DNA of 14,792 nucleotides from an uncultured Streptococcus sp. (GCA_902480035.1 CABSRC010000033.1:1-14792); one strand, 5' to 3'; positions 6,272 through 13,160 are shown, counted from the first letter of the stretch. A program made the numbers and translations. Notes: generated by a model not told the origin, from the sequence alone.

Positions 6272-7384
6272 ATGCTCATTGGAATTCCTAAAGAAATTAA
6301 AAACAACGAAAATCGGGTCGGTTTGACACCTGCAGGTGTACAAAGCTTGGTGAAGAAAGGTCATCACGTTTTGGTGGAAACAAATGCCGGACTTGGTTCT
6401 GGCTTTGCGGATGAAGATTACACGAAGCAAGGGGCAACCATCGTTGCGACTGCTGCAGAAGCTTGGGCCGCTGAGATGGTGGTCAAAGTCAAAGAACCCC
6501 TCGCTGAAGAATATGGCTTCCTTCGCGAAGACCTCTTGCTCTTTACTTACTTGCATATGGCTGCTGCTCCTGAATTAGCAGATGCCATGGTTGCAGCCAA
6601 GACAACTGGTGTAGCCTACGAAACCGTTCGAGACTTAGATGGACAATTGCCACTCTTGGTGCCAATGAGTGAGGTGGCTGGACGGATGGCCGTGCAAATC
6701 GGTGCTCACTTCCTGACCAAACAAGAAGGTGGATCAGGCGTCCTCCTAGGTGGGGTGCCAGGTGTTCCCAAAGGAAAAGTTACCATTATCGGAGGCGGGG
6801 TCGTTGGAACCCACGCGGCTCGTATCGCCCTTGGACTTGGTGCCCAAGTGACCATCTTAGATATCAGTGCTAAACGTTTGGCTGTTCTGGAAGATGTCTT
6901 TGGTCATCAAATCCAAACCCTTATGTCCAATCCATTTAACATTGAAGCCAGCGTCCGTGATGCCGATGTTGTCATCGGAGCTGTCTTGATTCCTGGTGCT
7001 AAAGCTCCTAAATTAGTGACAGACGATATGGTTAAACAAATGCGCCCCGGTTCAGTCATCGTCGATGTGGCCGTTGACCAAGGTGGTGTTATCGAAACAG
7101 CAGACCGTGTGACAACGCATACGGAACCAGTTTACGAAAAACATGGCGTGCTCCACTATGCTGTAGCCAATATTCCAGGGGCCGTCGCTCGCACTTCTAC
7201 CATCGCCCTTACCAATGTGACCCTTCCTTATGTCGAATCCCTAGCTGACAATGGCTTCCACAAGGCAATTGCCCTCGATGAAGGCTTGCGCCAAGGTGTC
7301 ACTACTTACCAAGGCCATATCACAAGCCAACCAGTTGCTACTGGTTTAGAGCGTGACTTCACACCAATTGATGAATTGGTTTAA
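6272..7384 (+). CDS. ald: Alanine dehydrogenase
   Basis: NAD-dependent L-alanine dehydrogenase catalysing reversible deamination of alanine to pyruvate and ammonium in the cytosol. The product is 370 residues, the family norm. Known active-site residues are present: R15 (ENRVGLTP), K74 (VKVKEP), H95 (YLHMA) and D269 (VAVDQGG). The Rossmann NAD motif is GGGVVG (174-179) with D197 at the end of the second strand. The chosen ATG has GGAGG five bases upstream and gives the conserved MLIGIPKEIK start. An in-frame GTG at 6194 would add 26 residues unlike the family. It is a plus-strand gene amid minus-strand genes, divergent from the acetyltransferase and convergent with phoH. It is a monocistronic unit with a long leader. 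Confidence 0.95.
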   Translation: MLIGIPKEIKNNENRVGLTPAGVQSLVKKGHHVLVETNAGLGSGFADEDYTKQGATIVATAAEAWAAEMVVKVKEPLAEEYGFLREDLLLFTYLHMAAAPELADAMVAAKTTGVAYETVRDLDGQLPLLVPMSEVAGRMAVQIGAHFLTKQEGGSGVLLGGVPGVPKGKVTIIGGGVVGTHAARIALGLGAQVTILDISAKRLAVLEDVFGHQIQTLMSNPFNIEASVRDADVVIGAVLIPGAKAPKLVTDDMVKQMRPGSVIVDVAVDQGGVIETADRVTTHTEPVYEKHGVLHYAVANIPGAVARTSTIALTNVTLPYVESLADNGFHKAIALDEGLRQGVTTYQGHITSQPVATGLERDFTPIDELV

Positions 7385-7486
7385 ACTATCATAAAAAAAT
7401 CACCATCGAAAAAAACAAACTACTTATTTTTTTCATATGAACTAATTAAAAATGTTTTGAAAAAAACAAGTTGTTTTGAATTTTTT

Positions 7487-7671
7487 AAATCATTTTCAGA
7501 GACTTTCCGCCGTGAGAAAAGTGCTTGAAACAATTTAGTTTCAAGCACTCGGAATAATTGAGACCTTAGGCTCAATTATTAGTCATGGAACTTCTTGGAT
7601 TGCTGAAATCATCCACTGGATAATTTCACCTAACGTCCGTTCTCACCTAAGGAAAGGCTAGGAGATGATTT
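7487..7671. other. Unrecognised structured element: structured RNA or MITE-like palindrome
   Basis: This fills most of the 332-bp gap between the convergent ald and phoH genes. The ends pair in register: AAATCAT (7487-7493) with ATGATTT (7665-7671), CTTTCC (7503-7508) with GGAAAG (7651-7656), and GTGAGAA (7512-7518) with TTCTCAC (7640-7646). Inside are hairpin 1 (12 perfect bp, 7520-7531 with 7538-7549), hairpin 2 (10 perfect bp, 7553-7562 with 7571-7580) and hairpin 3 (7605-7614 with 7618-7627, one C/A mismatch on plus that is G-U on minus). No ORF of note, no T-box signature and no known riboswitch motif that I recognise. Strand and function are unknown. The rest of the gap (7385-7486) is AT-rich, with only a direct repeat of TGTTTTGAA at 7453 and 7472. 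Confidence 0.55.
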
Positions 7672-7683
7672 TATCGTCAATTT

Positions 7684-7711
7684 AAGGCAAAGATCTGATG
7701 ATCTTTGCCTT
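7684..7711. terminator. Bidirectional terminator between ald and phoH
   Basis: Perfect 12-bp stem (AAGGCAAAGATC at 7684-7695 with GATCTTTGCCTT at 7700-7711) with a four-base loop. On plus it is followed by TTCTTTT. On minus it starts five bases after the phoH stop and is followed by AAA and mixed sequence. It is the clear end of phoH and probably also of ald-side transcripts, since no strong terminator follows ald directly. Confidence 0.8.
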
Positions 7712-7716
7712 TTCTT

Positions 7717-8709
7717 TTATTCTTCTTCCACATCCGATTCTTCTTTGAGGACTGGATTCGGAATGGGCTCGTAGGCCCGGATAATCTCTGCTACTACTGG
7801 ATGACGAACGACATCCTTAGCAGAGAAATGCACAAAGTCAATTTGAGAAATGTTCTTCAATTTCTCCTGAGCATCAATCAAGCCTGATTTGACATTTCGA
7901 GGAAGGTCAATCTGGCTGGTATCTCCATTGACAATCATCTTAGAGTTAAAACCAAGACGGGTCAAAAACATCTTCATCTGCATGATGGTGGTATTTTGCG
8001 CTTCATCAAGGATGACAAAGGCATCGTCCAAGGTCCGCCCCCGCATATAAGCCAAAGGCGCAATCTCGATAATCTCCCGCTCCATCATCCGAGTTGTTTG
8101 GTCTTTCCCTAAAATCTGGTAGAGAGCATCATAGACCGGTCGTAGATAAGGGTCAACTTTTTCTTTGAGATCCCCTGGTAGGAAACCAAGGCTCTCTCCA
8201 GCTTCAACAGCAGGACGCGTCAAAATGATCCGCTTGACTTGACCACGCTTGAGTGCAGTCACAGCCAAGGTCACTGCTAGGAAGGTTTTCCCAGTCCCCG
8301 CTGGTCCAATCCCAAAAGTGACATCATGGTTCTTGACACTATCGACATAGATCTTTTGACCAAGTGTTTTAACCCGAATGGGCTTGCCGTAACTATCCTT
8401 GATAATCTCTTCTTCATAGAGAGCGATGAACTTATCCAATTCCCCATTTCTCACCATGGTAATGGCGGTCACCACGTCTGGCGTACCAATGGTCATGCCA
8501 CGGTTAACGAGGACCAAAAGAGCCTGGATGACTTGACGAACCTGCTCGCGGTTTTCTTCTTCCCCAATGATTTGGACGATTTCTGTCCGGGCATGAATAG
8601 TCACCCCAAATTCTTGCTCCATCAAACGGAGATGGCGTTCGTTAGATCCAAACAAATGAAAGAGATCGTCTGGATGCGTTAATGTAATTTCAACTGAATG
8701 TTCTTGCAA
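7717..8709 (-). CDS. phoH: PhoH family protein (PhoH-like ATPase)
   Basis: Cytosolic P-loop ATPase of 330 residues in the PhoH/YlaK family, often encoded beside ybeY and thought to act in RNA metabolism. An N-terminal region resembling a KH-like nucleic acid binding fold (about 10-75) precedes the ATPase. Walker A is GIGPAGTGKT (133-142) and Walker B FVILDEAQN (231-239), with the conserved RPAVEAGESLGFLPGD (165-180) and NGDTSQIDLP segments. The start appears to be TTG (8709-8707), preceded by AGAGAGG eight bases upstream; no ATG or GTG fits better. In many Firmicutes phoH is adjacent to ybeY; here they are about 6.3 kb apart. It has its own promoter and terminator. Confidence 0.94.
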   Translation of the reverse strand: MQEHSVEITLTHPDDLFHLFGSNERHLRLMEQEFGVTIHARTEIVQIIGEEENREQVRQVIQALLVLVNRGMTIGTPDVVTAITMVRNGELDKFIALYEEEIIKDSYGKPIRVKTLGQKIYVDSVKNHDVTFGIGPAGTGKTFLAVTLAVTALKRGQVKRIILTRPAVEAGESLGFLPGDLKEKVDPYLRPVYDALYQILGKDQTTRMMEREIIEIAPLAYMRGRTLDDAFVILDEAQNTTIMQMKMFLTRLGFNSKMIVNGDTSQIDLPRNVKSGLIDAQEKLKNISQIDFVHFSAKDVVRHPVVAEIIRAYEPIPNPVLKEESDVEEE

Positions 8710-8743
8710 ATAAAGAACCTCTCTACCTGTGTTTTTTTCTATT

Positions 8744-8749
8744 ATTATA
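8744..8749 (-). promoter_or_regulatory. -10 element of the phoH promoter
   Basis: Perfect TATAAT on the minus strand, 34 bases before the phoH start codon. No convincing -35 hexamer is visible, as that position falls inside the U-rich hairpin loop behind yozE. Confidence 0.5.
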
Positions 8750-8755
8750 ACAAAG

Positions 8756-8782
8756 AGGCCGAGAAAAAACCATCCTCGACCT
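8756..8782 (-). terminator. Weak hairpin terminator after yozE
   Basis: AGGTCGAG with CTCGGCCT on the minus strand (8782-8775 with 8763-8756), 8 bp with one G-U pair and an 11-base U-rich loop. The following tract is only CTTTGTT, so termination may be partial and phoH could receive readthrough. Confidence 0.45.
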
Positions 8783-8790
8783 GTCCTTTT

Positions 8791-9006
8791 CTAGTGGGCT
8801 TGGTATTCTTCCCAAATGGCATCAAAATCGCTAAGATTAAAGGAAAAGCTAGCATGCTCTTCTAGATAGCGACTGACTTCATCAAAGTCATCTGTATGCT
8901 TAGGAAAAGCAGACTCGTGAAAAGCTAGGTCCGCCAGAAGGGCCTTAGGAGCATTGCTTTTAGGATTGCGCTCTGTCATGAGCCAAGTATAAAACGATTT
9001 TCGCAT
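8791..9006 (-). CDS. yozE: YozE family protein (UPF0346)
   Basis: Small 71-residue protein matching the YozE/UPF0346 family of Firmicutes, which has a SAM-like helical fold and no firmly known function. Visible features are the family-typical start MRKSFYTWLMTERNPKS, the ALLADLAFHESAFPKHTDDFDEVSRYLEEH core and the C-terminal DFDAIWEEYQ. There is no signal peptide or membrane segment. An AGGGGG ribosome binding site precedes the ATG. It begins 10 bases after the cvfB stop and so is probably cotranscribed with it. Confidence 0.85.
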   Translation of the reverse strand: MRKSFYTWLMTERNPKSNAPKALLADLAFHESAFPKHTDDFDEVSRYLEEHASFSFNLSDFDAIWEEYQAH

Positions 9007-9016
9007 AAGCCCCCTT

Positions 9017-9871
9017 TTAGATCAACTCTGTTCCAAATTGGTCTTGCTTGATTTTTTTAGCCTTCATCAGCCCACCCAAAGCCTTTTTGAACTGCCCTTT
9101 TGAAATCCCAAAGGTTGCCTTGATATCTTCTGGAGACGATTTATCATTCAAAGTCATAAAGCCTCCATTGGCTTCCAAATAGGTCAAAATCATTTGGGCA
9201 TCGTTTTCCAACATTTCAAAAGAGCGTGGCTTCAAAGATAGATTCAAGGTCCGGTCCACCTCACGGAATCCAATGACCCGGGCATCTAGGACTTGTCCCA
9301 AGCGTGGTTCTGCGTAGCGCTCACTCGGATGAATAAAGCCCAGCATATTGTTCTCTGGAAGATAAACAAAAGTCCCAGACAATTTCAAGCGATAGACAAT
9401 GGCTGGCCAGTTTTGGTTTTGCATATTGTTGTAGGCTGGACGAGCCAAACGCTGGAAATCTTCCTGATAGGCCAAGATCCCCCAGATCCGGTCTTTTTTA
9501 TCGACTTCCAAGCGGACAAAGAGTTTATCGCCTTTCTTCGGCCATAGGTCTTTGATCTCCGGTAGGATATCTAGTGAGACAACAATCTGCTTATCTGGAA
9601 GCCCTGTATCCACAAAGACTCCCAGGTCCTTGCGCACTTCTGTGACCGTCCCCCAACCAAAGCTTTCTTGAGTTGCAGTGACTTCAAGTGTCGTGAGTCG
9701 GAGCTTTTGCTTCATATCCGCATAGGCAAAGCCCTTAACACTTTCTCCGACTTGATGCGGGCCTTCTGCTTTATCAAGTGCGTAGGTTTGGCCGTCTTTT
9801 TGAACAAAATAGAAGCGATCATTTTCATCAATGACCATTCCCATGATGTAGCTTGCTAGATTCGTATTCAT
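9017..9871 (-). CDS. cvfB: S1 RNA-binding protein CvfB
   Basis: CvfB-family RNA-binding protein of 284 residues. In Staphylococcus aureus the family affects virulence gene expression, and a pneumococcal homologue has been structurally characterised. The expected layout is three S1-type OB folds (about 1-60, 64-140 and 145-215) and a C-terminal winged helix (about 220-284). The second S1 fold is clear in GWGTVTEVRKDLGVFVDTGLPDKQ (residues 72-95) and the third in SGTFVYLPENNMLGFIHPSE. The winged helix has FGISKGQFKKALGGLMK. The ATG follows AAGGAAAC. It heads a cvfB-yozE unit placed after the frr terminator. I see no strong promoter in the short gap, so it may depend partly on readthrough. Confidence 0.9.
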   Translation of the reverse strand: MNTNLASYIMGMVIDENDRFYFVQKDGQTYALDKAEGPHQVGESVKGFAYADMKQKLRLTTLEVTATQESFGWGTVTEVRKDLGVFVDTGLPDKQIVVSLDILPEIKDLWPKKGDKLFVRLEVDKKDRIWGILAYQEDFQRLARPAYNNMQNQNWPAIVYRLKLSGTFVYLPENNMLGFIHPSERYAEPRLGQVLDARVIGFREVDRTLNLSLKPRSFEMLENDAQMILTYLEANGGFMTLNDKSSPEDIKATFGISKGQFKKALGGLMKAKKIKQDQFGTELI

Positions 9872-9910
9872 GTTTCCTTCTTTCCTCTTGCCTCTTCACA
9901 AGAATGATGG

Positions 9911-9941
9911 AAATAAAACCCAGCCAGCAGTGCCAACTGAG
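9911..9941 (-). terminator. Intrinsic terminator after frr
   Basis: CTCAGTTGGC with GCTGGCTGGG on the minus strand (9941-9932 with 9928-9919), 10 bp with four G-U pairs, a three-base loop, then TTTTATTT. The wobble pairs only work on the minus strand, supporting this direction. Confidence 0.7.
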
Positions 9942-9970
9942 TCTTTCTTTCCTGTAGTGGTTGAGATGGA

Positions 9971-10528
9971 TTAAACTTCCATCAATTCTTTTTCTTTGTG
10001 AGCTGTCATTTCATCTACATGTTTTACCGCATCATCGGTTACTTTTTGGATCTCTTTTTCAAGACCTTTCAATTCATCTTCTGTGATTTCTTTTGCTTTT
10101 TCTTGTTTCTTCGCTTCGTCCATAGCATCACGGCGGATGTTACGGATCGCTACCTTAGCATTTTCACCTACTTTTTTCACTTCTTTTGCCAAGTCACGAC
10201 GAGTTTCTTCTGTCAAAGCTGGGATGACCAAGCGGATCACAGATCCATCGTTAGCTGGAGTGATACCAAGGTCAGATGCATTGATGCTGTGCTCGATGTC
10301 TTTTAAAGATGATTTATCAAATGGTGTGATCAGCAAGACGCGCGCTTCTGGAATGGTGATAGATGCCAATTGGTTCAAAGGAGTCTCTACTCCGTAGTAT
10401 TCTACGAAAATACGATCCAAAAGACTTGCGTTTGCACGTCCAGCACGGATGCTACCAAATTCACGTCCCAAACTTTGGTGAGACTGGGTCATTCTTTCTT
10501 TTGCTTTTTCTACGATTGGGTTTGCCAT
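9971..10528 (-). CDS. frr: Ribosome recycling factor
   Basis: Ribosome recycling factor of 185 residues, the standard length. With EF-G it splits post-termination ribosomes in the cytosol. It shows the conserved N-terminal helix ending SIRAGRANASLLDRIFVEYYG (the RxGRAxxxLLD region, 27-46), the beta domain LNQLASITIPEARVLLITPFD, and the C-terminal helices with RRDLAKEVKKVGENAKVAIRNIRRDA. The ATG follows GAGG six bases upstream. It begins 19 bases after the pyrH stop, the usual pyrH-frr operon of Firmicutes, and ends at a terminator. Confidence 0.97.
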   Translation of the reverse strand: MANPIVEKAKERMTQSHQSLGREFGSIRAGRANASLLDRIFVEYYGVETPLNQLASITIPEARVLLITPFDKSSLKDIEHSINASDLGITPANDGSVIRLVIPALTEETRRDLAKEVKKVGENAKVAIRNIRRDAMDEAKKQEKAKEITEDELKGLEKEIQKVTDDAVKHVDEMTAHKEKELMEV

Positions 10529-10547
10529 AATCTTCCTCTATTTTCTA

Positions 10548-11279
10548 TTATTTTTCTACGTTATTCGATACGGTTGTACCGATATTTTCACCAAAGACAA
10601 CTCGTTTGATATTGCCTGGTTCATTCATATTGAAGACAACCAAGTCAATGTCGTTGTCCATGGAGAGAGTGGAGGCTGTTGAGTCCATGATACGAAGACC
10701 TTTGTTGATCACATCACGGTGGGTCAATTCCTCAAATTTGACAGCTGAAGCATCTTTTTTCGGATCAGCATTATAAACACCATCCACCCCATTTTTGGCC
10801 ATGAGGATGGCATCTGCTTCAATCTCAGCTGCACGAAGGGCTGCAGTCGTATCTGTTGAGAAGTATGGAGAACCGATCCCTGCACCAAAGATCACAATTC
10901 GATCTTTTTCAAGGTGACGAAGGGCACGACCACGGATATAAGGTTCTGCGACTTGTTGCATGGCAATCGCTGTTTGAACACGGGTATCCACGCCAACTTG
11001 TTGAAGCGAATCAGCCATCACAAGGGCGTTCATGACAGTCCCAAGCATCCCTGTGTAGTCTGCTTGGACACGATCCATCCCTGCTTCTGCAGCAGGTTCT
11101 CCACGCCAAAGGTTTCCACCTCCGATAACCAAGGCAATTTCAATTCCAAGTTCGTGAACTTCCTTGATTTCTTGAGCCATTTTTTGGACAGTTTTGATAT
11201 CGATTCCGACACCACGTTCGCCAGCAAGGGCTTCACCAGATAGCTTGATTAAGATACGTTTATACTTAGGTTCTACCAT
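10548..11279 (-). CDS. pyrH: UMP kinase
   Basis: UMP kinase of 243 residues in the amino acid kinase fold. It phosphorylates UMP to UDP in pyrimidine nucleotide synthesis and in this family is regulated by GTP and UTP. Visible motifs are KLSGEALAG (12-20), the IGGGNLWRG phosphate/nucleotide-binding loop (52-60), DYTGMLGTVMNAL (74-86), and the ATP-binding KNGVDGVYNADPKKD (162-176). The ATG follows GGAG seven bases upstream. It is the first gene of pyrH-frr, with its own extended -10 promoter. Confidence 0.97.
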   Translation of the reverse strand: MVEPKYKRILIKLSGEALAGERGVGIDIKTVQKMAQEIKEVHELGIEIALVIGGGNLWRGEPAAEAGMDRVQADYTGMLGTVMNALVMADSLQQVGVDTRVQTAIAMQQVAEPYIRGRALRHLEKDRIVIFGAGIGSPYFSTDTTAALRAAEIEADAILMAKNGVDGVYNADPKKDASAVKFEELTHRDVINKGLRIMDSTASTLSMDNDIDLVVFNMNEPGNIKRVVFGENIGTTVSNNVEK

Positions 11280-11306
11280 TTTCTCTCTCCTTTTTTGATC
11301 TGTATT

Positions 11307-11315
11307 ATTTTACCA
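11307..11315 (-). promoter_or_regulatory. Extended -10 promoter of pyrH-frr
   Basis: TGGTAAAAT on the minus strand, a TGn-extended -10 about 28 bases before the pyrH ATG. No good -35 is visible at 16-18 bases. Confidence 0.55.
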
Positions 11316-11407
11316 TAAATTACGCTTTTTATATAGTCATATCCATCAAAATTTTCTTTTTTCCATCCGATTAGTTTTACCAACTGTAGCAAATAAAAAT
11401 GGCCTAC

Positions 11408-11434
11408 AAAAAAAGCTACCCGAAGGCAGCTTTT
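11408..11434 (-). terminator. Terminator of rplK-rplA with UUCG tetraloop
   Basis: AAAAGCTGCC with GGTAGCTTTT on the minus strand (11434-11425 with 11420-11411), 10 bp with one G-U pair. It is capped by a stable C-UUCG-G tetraloop and followed by a run of seven U. It lies 8 bases past the rplA stop. Confidence 0.9.
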
Positions 11435-11442
11435 CATTTCAA

Positions 11443-12132
11443 TTAAAGTGAGTTAACGTCCACTTTGATACCAGGACCTTGAGTTGTAGTCAAAGTCAAG
11501 CTAGTTACGTAAGTACCTTTAGCTGTAGCTGGTTTTGCTTTTTGGATTGTGTCGTTGAAAGCTTTAAAGTTTTCAACCAATTTAGTATCATCGAATGAAA
11601 CTTTACCGATGATCGCTTGAACGATACCTGCTTTATCAGCACGGTAAGTGATTTTACCACCTTTAGACTCTTCAACTGCTTTCGCAACATCCATTGTTAC
11701 TGTACCAGTTTTAGGGTTTGGCATCAAGTTACGAGGTCCAAGGACACGTCCAAGACGTCCAACAAGAGCCATCATGTCAGGTGTAGCGATAACTACGTCG
11801 AAGTCCAACCAACCATCGTTGATTTTCGCAACAAGGTCATCTTCACCTACGAAGTCTGCACCAGCAGCTTTTGCTTCTTCAGCTTTTGCACCACGTGCAA
11901 ATACAAGTACGCGAGCTGTTTTACCAGTTCCGTTTGGCAATACCATTGCACCACGGATTTGTTGGTCAGCTTTTTTCACGTCGATGTTCAAGTTGTATGC
12001 AACTTCTACAGTTGCGTCAAATTTTGCAAAGTTAGTTTCTTTTGCAAGAGCTACAGCTTCTTCTACGCTGTAGACTTTTGTGCTGTCAATTTTTTCAAGA
12101 GCAGCACGAAGTTGTTTGCTTTTTTTAGCCAT
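11443..12132 (-). CDS. rplA: 50S ribosomal protein L1
   Basis: Ribosomal protein L1 of 229 residues, the standard length. It binds the mobile L1 stalk of 23S rRNA that steers deacylated tRNA to the E site, and in bacteria it also represses its own operon by binding a mimic in the mRNA. It shows the conserved N-terminal FDATVEVAYNLNIDVKKADQQIRG, the two-domain layout, and the L1 signature near DVVIATPDMMALVGRLGRVLGPRNLMPNPKTGTV. The start is an ATG with AAGGAG upstream. rplK precedes it by 97 bases; that gap carries a copy of a motif also found in the rplK leader. Codon use is strongly biased, as expected for a highly expressed gene. Confidence 0.98.
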   Translation of the reverse strand: MAKKSKQLRAALEKIDSTKVYSVEEAVALAKETNFAKFDATVEVAYNLNIDVKKADQQIRGAMVLPNGTGKTARVLVFARGAKAEEAKAAGADFVGEDDLVAKINDGWLDFDVVIATPDMMALVGRLGRVLGPRNLMPNPKTGTVTMDVAKAVEESKGGKITYRADKAGIVQAIIGKVSFDDTKLVENFKAFNDTIQKAKPATAKGTYVTSLTLTTTQGPGIKVDVNSL

Positions 12133-12152
12133 TTTATCTTTCTCCTTGTAAT

Positions 12153-12179
12153 GTGGTCATATCGATTTTCATCTCCCAC
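12153..12179 (-). promoter_or_regulatory. Possible second L1-binding-like site, before rplA
   Basis: The minus strand has GTGGGAGATGAAAATC (12179-12164), identical at 14 of 16 bases to the motif in the rplK leader. It is closed by CCAC (12156-12153) pairing with the GTGG. It ends only six bases before the rplA ribosome binding site. L1 binding is inferred. Confidence 0.4.
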
Positions 12180-12229
12180 GTCACTCGTCATTTGATCAAG
12201 TGTATTGCGGGCAAATAGGATTGTTACAA

Positions 12230-12655
12230 TTAGTCAGTAACAGTGAATCCCATAGAACGAGCAGTACCTTCGATCATACGCATTGCAGACTCAATGTTTG
12301 CAGCGTTCAAATCTGGCATCTTAGTTTCAGCGATTTGTTGTACTTGTGCACGAGTTACAGTTGCAACTTTCGTTTTGTTCGGTGTACCTGAACCTTTTTC
12401 AACACCTGCAGCTTTTTTCAAAAGAACAGCAGCTGGTGGTGTTTTTGTAACGAAATCGAATGATTTGTCTTCATAAACAGTGATGACAACTGGGATGATC
12501 ATACCAGCTTGATCAGCTGTACGAGCGTTAAACTCTTTAGTGAATCCCATGATGTTGATACCTGCTTGACCAAGCGCTGGACCAACCGGTGGAGCTGGAG
12601 TAGCTTTACCAGCAGGGATTTGCAATTTTACAAGTTTTTCGACTTTTTTAGCCAT
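12230..12655 (-). CDS. rplK: 50S ribosomal protein L11
   Basis: Ribosomal protein L11 of 141 residues, the standard length. It binds the GTPase-associated centre of 23S rRNA. It shows the N-terminal proline-rich domain (IPAGKATPAPPVGPALGQAGINIMGF) and the C-terminal rRNA-binding domain with the family signature around KMPDLNAANIESAMRMIEGTARSMG. The start ATG follows a full AGGAGG site. It is the first gene of rplK-rplA, transcribed from a strong promoter through a structured leader. Confidence 0.98.
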   Translation of the reverse strand: MAKKVEKLVKLQIPAGKATPAPPVGPALGQAGINIMGFTKEFNARTADQAGMIIPVVITVYEDKSFDFVTKTPPAAVLLKKAAGVEKGSGTPNKTKVATVTRAQVQQIAETKMPDLNAANIESAMRMIEGTARSMGFTVTD

Positions 12656-12670
12656 TTCTTAAATCCTCCT

Positions 12671-12728
12671 TTGTGGTTTTGGCGGTAATTACAGATTTTT
12701 ACCTCCCACAAGTATGCTTTGTGCATAC
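12671..12728 (-). promoter_or_regulatory. Structured rplK leader, likely L1 autoregulatory site
   Basis: The minus strand first forms a perfect 6-bp hairpin (GTATGC with GCATAC, 12728-12723 with 12717-12712). TTGTGG (12711-12706) then pairs with CCACAA (12676-12671), enclosing GGTAA with TTACC. The 5' side reads GTGGGAGGTAAAAATC (12709-12694). L1 is known to repress its operon through a leader site that mimics its 23S rRNA target; assignment here rests on position and the GTGGGAG core. Confidence 0.5.
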
Positions 12729-12734
12729 CTTTCT

Positions 12735-12762
12735 ATTATACACGATTTCTCATTTTTTGCAA
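12735..12762 (-). promoter_or_regulatory. Promoter of rplK-rplA
   Basis: TTGCAA (12762-12757), 16-base spacer, perfect TATAAT (12740-12735) on the minus strand. The predicted transcript starts just before the leader hairpin. Confidence 0.75.
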
Positions 12763-12801
12763 GAAAAAATTAAAATATAGTAAACTTTTTTTTCGTTTTA
12801 T

Positions 12802-12809
12802 GATAGAAT
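12802..12809 (+). promoter_or_regulatory. Extended -10 abutting the DUF3397-like gene
   Basis: TGATAGAAT spans 12801-12809 (TG, one base, TAGAAT). It ends only six bases before the ATG at 12816, so the transcript would start at or next to the A of the start codon. A T-rich stretch lies upstream, with no clear -35. Confidence 0.5.
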
Positions 12810-12815
12810 GAAGCT

Positions 12816-13160
12816 ATGTTAATCAAAGTTGCTTCTGTATTATTTATTTTTTTAACGCTGATTCTGAGCGGCATCATTGTTCACCTCTTTAAACTCCAAA
12901 AAAGAGGATGGCGATCCACAGATATTGCCTTTCCTTTATTTGCCCTAGAGTACTACCTGATCTCAGACAGCGCCTTTTATCACAGCCTCTTACCGCTGCT
13001 AGCTTTAAGCCTTTCGATTTTAGCCTTGGGGCTAACGATTTATTTCTTAAAAAAGAAAAAAAGCTTTTATTATCCGAAATTTATCAAATACTTCTGGCGC
13101 GCTGGATTTCTGGTGACCTTCTTGCTCTATCTGATCCTAACCGCTAGTTTGTTTATCTAA
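12816..13160 (+). CDS. Small membrane protein, DUF3397-like
   Basis: Protein of 114 residues, strongly hydrophobic, with membrane segments at about 4-24, 55-78 and 92-113 and a possible shorter one near 38-50. Loops are basic (LKKKKSFYYPKFIKYFWR at 77-94), suggesting an integral cytoplasmic membrane protein. Length, layout and position next to rplK suggest the DUF3397 family of streptococci and lactobacilli, of unknown function; this is from memory and not certain. There is no convincing ribosome binding site: the ATG sits six bases after a -10 element, so translation may be leaderless. It is divergent from rplK, and a strong bidirectional terminator follows. No function can be assigned. Confidence 0.75.
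   Translation: MLIKVASVLFIFLTLILSGIIVHLFKLQKRGWRSTDIAFPLFALEYYLISDSAFYHSLLPLLALSLSILALGLTIYFLKKKKSFYYPKFIKYFWRAGFLVTFLLYLILTASLFI

Noticed and set aside
7453..7480. Direct repeat TGTTTTGAA (two copies, 19-base period)
   Set aside because: In very AT-rich DNA; too short and isolated to interpret.
7487..7671. Idea that the multi-hairpin element is a T-box, 6S RNA or RNase P RNA
   Set aside because: It lies downstream of both flanking genes, lacks the T-box consensus, and lacks the single long bubble-bearing rod of 6S RNA and the RNase P core sequences.
11617..12195. 192-codon plus-strand ORF opposite rplA
   Set aside because: A shadow of the strongly biased rplA codons; Cys/Ser/Phe-rich with no recognisable features.
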